From Cerioporus squamosus (taxonomy: Eukaryota; Basidiomycota; Agaricomycetes; Polyporales; Polyporaceae): 64,000 bases of DNA. The position numbers were made by a program, and so were the translations under genes. This document shows, piece after piece, positions 58,081-64,000 of the stretch (its first letter is position 1; the number at the start of each line of letters is the position of its first letter). Location of the stretch: the NCBI GenBank assembly GCA_022592435.1, contig JABYQS010000002.1, forward strand, positions 558,001-622,000. The letters are read 5' to 3'. The notes below the pieces were generated by a model that saw only the letters and a program-made list of their open reading frames with translations, made no database searches and was not told where the DNA came from.

Positions 58081-58299
58081 CGCCGGGAACGACGACGACG
58101 ACGATGACGGGGAAGTTTTCACGGCGGCAGCGACGTGGAGGACGACGAGGTGTGTCGCGCGCTCGACGCGACACTGTACGCGATCGGGCCGGGGAATGCC
58201 GGCGCATAAGCGTCTCTGGGGCCAAACAGGACCACACAGGTTCTCCTCCGCTTGCTCACTACCGGCGCTTACCAACCACCATCATTGTGACTGTCGACC
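58081..58299. promoter_or_regulatory. Divergent promoter region TIM54/SKIP
   Basis: 219 bp between start codons, the shortest such gap in the window. Contains a GACGAC trinucleotide run at about 58,090-58,115. No TATA box was seen. Confidence 0.5.
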
Positions 58300-60332
58300 A
58301 TGGCTGCCCTTGCTTCGTACGTCTCTCTGCGCTTTGAGCTATTTGTCTATGGCTGACCTTGCCGTACAGACTCCTCCCGAAGCCTCTCAACGCCCCCGTC
58401 GTCTCGGACGACGAAGAAGATGAGGTTCTCCCGGCGCAGGTTCAGCAGCAGGCCGGACCTTCGCAGGCTGTAGTCATCCGTCAGGCGGTGCCACCATATG
58501 GCCAGAGGAGAGGGTGGAAGCCAACATCACTAGAGGACTTCGGTGCGTTTTCCCAGCTCATTCGTCTGTTCTGTTCCTCACCTCGGTGCAGGCGATGGTG
58601 GAGCGTACCCCGAGTGCCATGTCGCCCAGTATCCCTTGAACTTGGGAAAGAAGAAGGTGAGTCCTTGCTCCGTGTCGTTTCATTGAGGTCGGCTCAATTG
58701 TAGTCAAGACGGCTGCCGGTAATACACTTGCTCTCAAGTCGATGCGGAAGGAAATGTCCGCTACGACGCCATCGCGCTCCAAGGCCAGCGGTCCGGCAAG
58801 ATTGTCCAGTCTCAGTTTAAGGATCTTGTCCCCCTTTCCCATCGGAAAGACCTGGACGAAAGTGAGCGCGTACTGGAGCGGCCGTCGGAAGACGAGGTGC
58901 AGGCGACCACCGAGAAAACCCGGGCGGCGCTGGAGAAGCTTGTCAACGGCAAAATCAAGGCTGCTCAGCCTAAGAACGTCCCCGATGGGCATGGCAAAAC
59001 CTCCTTCATTCGGTACACGCCTGGGCAGCAGGGCAACTCCGATGCGCTGAAGCAACGGATCATCAAGATGACGGAGGTTGTGGAGGATCCACTCGAGCCG
59101 CCACGATTCAAGCATAAGAAGATCCCACGTGGCCCACCCAGCCCTCCACCACCTGTGCTTCGCAGTCCACCACGTAAGGCAACCGCTCAGGAGCAGAAGG
59201 AGTGGATGATCCCGCCTTGTATTTCCAACTGGAAGAACAACAAGGGTTACACCATCCCCCTGGATAAGCGTCTAGCTGCCGATGGTCGTGGTTTGCAGGA
59301 CGTGAGTGTATCTAGTTTCCGCCTTAGTGCGTCTGCTAAGTCCTCGCACTTCAGGTGCACATCAACGACAACTTCGCCAAGTTCTCCGAGGCGCTCTTCG
59401 TTGCTGATCGCCACGCGCGTGAGGAGGTTCGGCAGCGTGCCCTCATGCAGCAGAAGCTCGCGGAGAAGGAGAAGGCGCAGAAGGAGGAGAATCTCCGTCT
59501 GCTCGCACAGCGGGCTCGCGAAGAGCGTGCCGGTATTGCGCCACGAGCAGGAGCGGCAGCGTCGGAGGCGAAGCCAGCAGTAGAGCGGACCGCCGCGGTG
59601 CAGTCGGCCCTCGGCGGGTACGGCTCCGAGAGCGAATCCGACTCTGAGCCATCCGGGGAGGAGGACGACGAAGAGGCAGCACGCCTCCGCGACCAGATGC
59701 GTCAGGAGAAGAGGCGCGAACGCGAGCGCGAGCTGCGCATGAACAACATGGGCACGGAGCAGCGCGCCAAGATGCTCGCGCGGCAGCAGAACCGCGACAT
59801 ATCGGAGAAGATCGCGCTTGGGCTCGCGAAGCCGACGCTCTCGAAGGAGAGCATGCTCGACTCGCGGTTGTTTAACCAGGAGTCGCTCTCCGGCAACTTT
59901 GCGGATGACGACACATACAACTTGTACGACCGCCCGCTGTTCCACGGCTCGACTGCCGCGGCGGCGATCTACAAGGCCCGCGGGAACATCGCAGAGGGCA
60001 ACGAGGACTCATTTGGTGGTGGCACAGAGGAGGGCATCGGGAAGGCGCTCGACAACGACCGCTTTGGTATGGGGGCGCCTCGCGTTGGCTTCGAGGGTGC
60101 GCAGGAGCAGGAGGTTCGGGAGGGTCCTGTGCAGTTCGAGAAGGACTCTACGGACGTCTTCGGTCTCGACAAGTTCCTCGACGAGGCGAAGAGCGGGCGG
60201 AAGCGTGGGCTCGACACTGAAGTGTGAGTGCATGTACTGTCCCCTTTGGTCGACCCCGTACTGATGTTTCGTTGCAGCGGCGGCTCGAGGAAACGACAGC
60301 AGATCGACCGGGCGGAGCAGCGCGAGGACTGA
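58300..60332 (+). CDS. PRP45: SNW/SKIP splicing factor (Prp45), frame broken once
   Basis: The exons are 58300-58316, 58370-58542, 58592-58656, 58709-59301, 59355-60223 and 60278-60332. SKIP/Prp45 is a core spliceosome protein (NineTeen-related complex) and transcription coactivator. The family signature is intact: CISNWKNNKGYTIPLDKRLA, the key SNW motif. Also visible are VAQYPLNLGKKK, PPRFKHKKIPRGPPSPPPP, HINDNFAKFSEALFVADRHA, NRDISEKIALG, REGPVQFEKDS and FGLDKFLDEAK. With the acceptor at 58708 the exons sum to 1,772 nt, one base short. The break is at 58739-58740 between LALK and DAEGNVRYDAI, where family members have a Val. One lost G (AAGG to AAG) would explain it and give 590 residues. 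Confidence 0.9.
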
Positions 60333-60624
60333 GTGTACCGTGGATGTTGTGTGCAGCGTCGTATGTGATTGCTTTCTCTGTTTGTTACGCTACTACCTGT
60401 AATCTATATGCATATGCAAGGATCCCGTCGCCGCGCTCGTGTACGAGTAGCTTGAGCTGCTCGACCTCAAAAGGTCAGACACTTTGCAGGACACGCTTGT
60501 GGATTGCATCGATACGTCGCTACTGGTACATTTTATACACTTCTTCACTACGACAGCGCCGCTCAGACCGAGGGAAGAGGCGTCTTGACACTGACAAACT
60601 CTTTCTGTAGAACATCCGCAACAC

Positions 60625-61362
60625 TCAGCGCACTGTCACTGTAACAGTGGTCGCTGGGCTCACCTTCGGGCTCAGTTGGCTGGTCGACGCGTTTCTCCGC
60701 GCCTTCAAGAAAGCACGGGCGAGCTTCTGTTGAAGAGCGCATCTCCCTTTCAGTGTCGTTCTACGCAGGCCAGCACAAGTTGGCAATCACTCACGTCGCT
60801 CTCCTCTGCCGACAGCCTCTTCTCGGCCTGCCTTAGCTGCTGATCCTCCGCTTGGGAGTGCTGGAGGAACAAGTCCACGGCCCGCTTGATGGCGCTGTCG
60901 TACTCGGGGGAGCCAGGCTTGGCTCTGTCCGCCTCCAGGACATATTGCTTGATCTGGTCGTGGACCTCTGCAACGAACGCGTCAGTGGGCGAAGACAGAG
61001 AGAGGTGGGTGGTGCGCACTTCGGTTCATGTCTGCTGTCTTCTTGAGTTTCAGGTTGTACTCGAGGCTGTTGTACACGGAGATGTCCCTGGGTGTGTACT
61101 GGTCGGTTCGGAGTCTTCCATCGCAGCGAGGCTCGAGGGGGAGGGGACTTACTTGGCGTCGCCGTTGACGATCAGCTCACGCATGAGGGTGTTGCCGATG
61201 GCGATTTTGTCGGTGGTCTCGGCGGCCTTCCACCTTACAGCAACGTCAGCAACGTCGGCCACAACTCTTGTGCGGTGCACATAGATGCGGGATTCACCTA
61301 GCGTAGAGGTCGCGGATGTTGTCTTCGTCGGTCTTGAGAATGTCTACAACGTCGAGGGACAT
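60625..61362 (-). CDS. Hemerythrin-like (HHE) domain protein, degenerate sites
   Basis: The gene starts at 61362 with MSLDVVDILKTDEDNIRDLY and reads through several short exons (AAETTDKIAIGNTLMREL, KDISVYNSLEYNLKLK, EVHDQIKQYVLEADRAK, RAVDLFLQHSQAEDQQL) to LARAFLKARRNAS and a stop at 60625. The four-helix layout is that of fungal hemerythrin-domain proteins. Of the usual iron-binding His positions, those in helices one and two are replaced (TDEDN where DHEN is expected; IVNGDA where VHSDA is expected). His in EVHDQ and FLQHSQ remain. Binding of a di-iron centre is therefore doubtful. Function in this family is poorly known (oxygen, iron or redox sensing). Divergent from the copper radical oxidase gene. 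Confidence 0.75.
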
Positions 61363-61807
61363 GGTGTCGTGCGTATGCGATCGATGGTGGATAGAGGGGT
61401 CTGAACAAGAGTTGCGATGTATGGCAGGGTTTGTTGTGTGCCCCTACGTTTCTTATGTATGAGCGAAGACTGTGTACTGATGTTATGTATGACGCCATAG
61501 ACTACTGGTATGCATTCCAGAAGTCACAGGGTCCCCAAACAAAGGAAGCATCCAGATGGATGCGGAAGCTTGTACATGCGGACATCCTTGACGACATGCC
61601 AGGTGGGGAGAGTGTAACTACTTAACGGTAGCGATAGCTGGGGTTCGCGTTGTTGACGCGTTGTTTGGGCCAGATCGCATCGCGCTCGGCAGCAGGACGG
61701 CAGCCCGAGCTTCAGGACGGCAGGCTGTCCTCCAACTCAGAGTCAGAGCCCCTTGCTCTTACCACCACCGTCTCCCTCCCAGCCCACGCAAAACACGCCC
61801 GCCGACG
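61363..61807. promoter_or_regulatory. Divergent promoter region hemerythrin/oxidase
   Basis: 445 bp between start codons. An open frame continues upstream of the oxidase ATG to 61661 but lacks conserved sequence and would bury the signal peptide, so it is treated as leader. No clear TATA box was seen. Confidence 0.45.
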
Positions 61808-64000
61808 ATGGGCATCCGGTCTCTACTCCTCTCCTGGACGCTGGTCGCCCTCCTCGCATCCGTCTGCTCGGCGGAGTCCGCCTGGCACGGCCACACTACT
61901 CCTGGTTCGACTAAGGTCTCCAGGTTCACGCCCTACTATGTTCCGCCTGGAGCCAAAAGCTATGACTCGTCCTCACCTCTCCTGCATTACAGCGGCGACT
62001 GGTCCGAGTCGTTCTGCAACAAGTACGTCGAGAAGAGTGCACGCTTCACTTCGGAGTCTGGCGCCGCCATGTCCTTCACCTTCACGGGCACCGGCATCGA
62101 ATGGTTCGGTAGCCTCGACCCAAAACACGGAGTTGCTCAGGTCTATCTCGACGGCAAACCCGTTGAGCGGGTCGATACGTTCAACAACGCGTCGATGAGC
62201 CAGCAGCGCATCTTCTGGTCGTTCGGTCTTCCTCAGAGCAAGCACACGCTCAAGATTGTCAACACGGGAGAGAAGAGCAGCACGTCCAAAGGCACGGTTA
62301 TGGACGTCGATGCACTCGTGGTCACCCAGGGCCCTCCTCCGCCCGAGCCTCTCACGCAGCAGAATATGGCGGTGTCCTACTCAGACAGGCCATCGTACCC
62401 GCCTCTCCTCGACCTGTCTTCCAAGTTCATTCCGGAGGACGAGTGGACACTGGTCCAGAACGGCTCTACTGGCGTCCATGCGATGCAGCTGGTGATCATC
62501 TCGGAGACTCATGCTCTCATCGTCGACAAGGTGGAGCACAACCCTCTCACCGTATCAGGCCATCCCGCATGGGCTGCACTCTACAACCTCCGAACGCACG
62601 CTCTGAAACCTCTGTCGATGCAATCAAACTCCTTCTGTGCTGGCGGTACATTCCTCAGCAATGATACCCTAGTGAACGTCGGCGGGAACCCGGTCGTCGA
62701 GGATCACACTGCCGCAGCTGACTTCGGCGACGTCGACGGACTTCAAGCGATCCGTATCTTTGAGCCTTGCGAATCTGCCAACGTCGACGACTGTCGGATG
62801 TACGAGAACCACAGTCGCATCCGGATGGCTAGTCCGCGCTGGTATAACACTGTTCTCCGCATATCAGACGGCAGCGCTATGATCATCGGAGGGTCGCTGA
62901 AGGGTGGCTGGATCAACAACCAAACGACCAACAACCCTACGATCGAGTACTTCCCTCCGAAAAACATCGCTGGGTCCAACGGCTTGCCCATTCATATTCC
63001 TTTCCTTGTCGACACCCTCTTTTCGAACCTGTTTCCCATTGCGTTCTCGCTTCCGGACGGCACGGTGTTCATGGCCGCGAACCGAGATGCTATGATCTAT
63101 GACTGGAAGACAAACACCGAACGGAGGTTACCTCGCATTCCCAATGGTGTTCGTGTGACGTATCCCATGACTGGAACTGGGCTCCTCTTGCCTCTGTCTC
63201 CGGAGAACGACTACACGCCCGAGGTCCTGCTCTGCGGAGGGTCTACGATCGACGACACAAAGCCCGGCTACGAGATCTCCTCACAGGATCCGGCTTCATC
63301 TCAGTGCTCGCGGATCGTCCTCACGGATGCTGGCATCGCGGCTGGCTGGCAAGTCGAGCAGATGCCACAAGCGCGGACGATGCCCGACGCAGTTCTCCTA
63401 CCCACAGGCGACGTGCTCATCGTGAACGGTGCTGGCTCTGGCATCTCTGGCTACGGCAACGTCGTCAACCAGGTTGGCGCGTCAAACGCGGACAACCCGG
63501 TGCTCACACCCGTCCTCTACGACCCGAACGGCCCCGTCGGACAGCGATTTTCCTCGGCCGGCATGCCCACAAGCGACATTCCTCGCCTGTACCACTCGGT
63601 CGCGACGCTCACACCCGACGGCGACATCATGATTGCTGGGAGCAATCCGAACCTGGACCGAAGCGAAGTCAAGTACGGCACGGAGTATCGCGTCGAATGG
63701 CTTGGGCCGTCGTACCTGAAGCAGGAGCGGCCGCAGATCCTTGGTGGAGTCCCCAAGTTGCTCGGATTCGGACAGACCGCGCAGTTCAAGATTCGACTAC
63801 CTTCGACACCTGTCCAAGGGACCAGCATTAAAGGTGAGTCGCTCGCCTCCCGTGGATTATGTTCCCTATAACCTTCTCACGGCTTCGCAGTCGCGCTGAT
63901 GGACTTGGGCTACGTGACACACGCGGTGCACGCCAATTCGCGCCTGGTTTATCTCGAGAACTCTCTGTCCGATGACAAGTCGACGCTCACGATCACCGCG
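61808..64000 (+). CDS. Secreted copper radical oxidase (AA5_1, glyoxal oxidase-like), partial
   Basis: Exon 1 is 61808-63833 and exon 2 begins at 63891 and runs off the window. A signal peptide (LLLSWTLVALLASVCSA) is followed by an N-terminal beta-rich region of about 150 residues (AMSFTFTGTGIEWFGS, VAQVYLDGKPVERVD, GTVMDVDALVV). The glyoxal-oxidase propeller comes next. All radical-copper site residues are visible: the Cys in SNSFCAGGTF, the cross-linked Tyr in SPRWYNTVL, the Tyr-His pair in RLYHSVATLTPDGD, and the last His in LGYVTHAVHANSRLVYLE. Such enzymes oxidise aldehydes or alcohols and make H2O2 for lignin peroxidases. The start was set at MGIRSLLLS because longer frames lack a signal. 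The N-terminal region is not the WSC repeat set I know from other copper radical oxidases. Confidence 0.9.

Noticed and set aside
61661..61807. Upstream in-frame extension of the copper radical oxidase
   Set aside because: It would place 49 Arg-rich residues before a clear signal peptide; the ATG at 61808 is the better start.
11740..64000. A lignocellulose-degradation gene cluster (carboxylesterase, GH6 cellulase, copper radical oxidase)
   Set aside because: The three genes are about 8 and 38 kb apart with unrelated housekeeping genes between them, so no cluster is supported.

Overview
The window is nuclear DNA of an Agaricomycete (mushroom-forming basidiomycete), most likely a wood decayer, perhaps of the Polyporales. 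The evidence is the intron density (many 48-70 nt GT-AG introns), the GC-rich coding sequence, a Plavaka-type transposase, a GH6 cellobiohydrolase with an N-terminal CBM1, a type-B carboxylesterase and a copper radical (glyoxal-type) oxidase. Most other genes are single-copy eukaryotic housekeeping genes on alternating strands.

Layout. Positions 1-10,400 are accessory and rearranged: the end of an unrecognised RGG-rich protein gene, a 5' fragment of the coatomer gamma gene, an orphan 3' coding fragment, a divergent casein kinase I, a long apparently intact Plavaka transposase gene, and an intron-containing tRNA-Thr. From 11.7 kb on the window is denser: secreted carboxylesterase, peroxisomal Nudix hydrolase, UBLCP1-type phosphatase, CSN8, NECAP (with a 6-nt microexon), GH6 cellulase, NFS1, an SR splicing factor, tubulin cofactor E, 3-hydroxyisobutyryl-CoA hydrolase, an unidentified gene remnant near 34 kb, indoleamine 2,3-dioxygenase, RPA1, an LDB19/ART1-like arrestin with a C-terminal membrane segment, an insulin-degrading-enzyme family protease, CKS1, the meiotic helicase MER3/HFM1, TIM54, SKIP/Prp45, a hemerythrin-like protein and, cut by the right edge, a copper radical oxidase.

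The genes do not form an obvious pathway cluster. The secreted CAZymes are separated by housekeeping genes. Recurrent architecture is the tight divergent pair with about 220-450 bp between start codons (CSN8/NECAP, NFS1/SR protein, TBCE/HIBCH, CKS1/MER3, TIM54/SKIP, hemerythrin/oxidase).

Caveats. Exon boundaries were placed by eye from splice consensus and reading frame. In RPA1 and SKIP the summed exons are one base short at a conserved codon, and in the LDB19-like gene and the kinase tail the frame is ambiguous. These look either like indel errors in the assembly or like real lesions, and they are listed separately. I found no single undescribed system. The most unusual items are the 6-nt NECAP microexon, the frame-switching tandem acceptor in the arrestin gene, the truncated and divergent gene copies in the first 6 kb, and the N-terminal extension of the oxidase.
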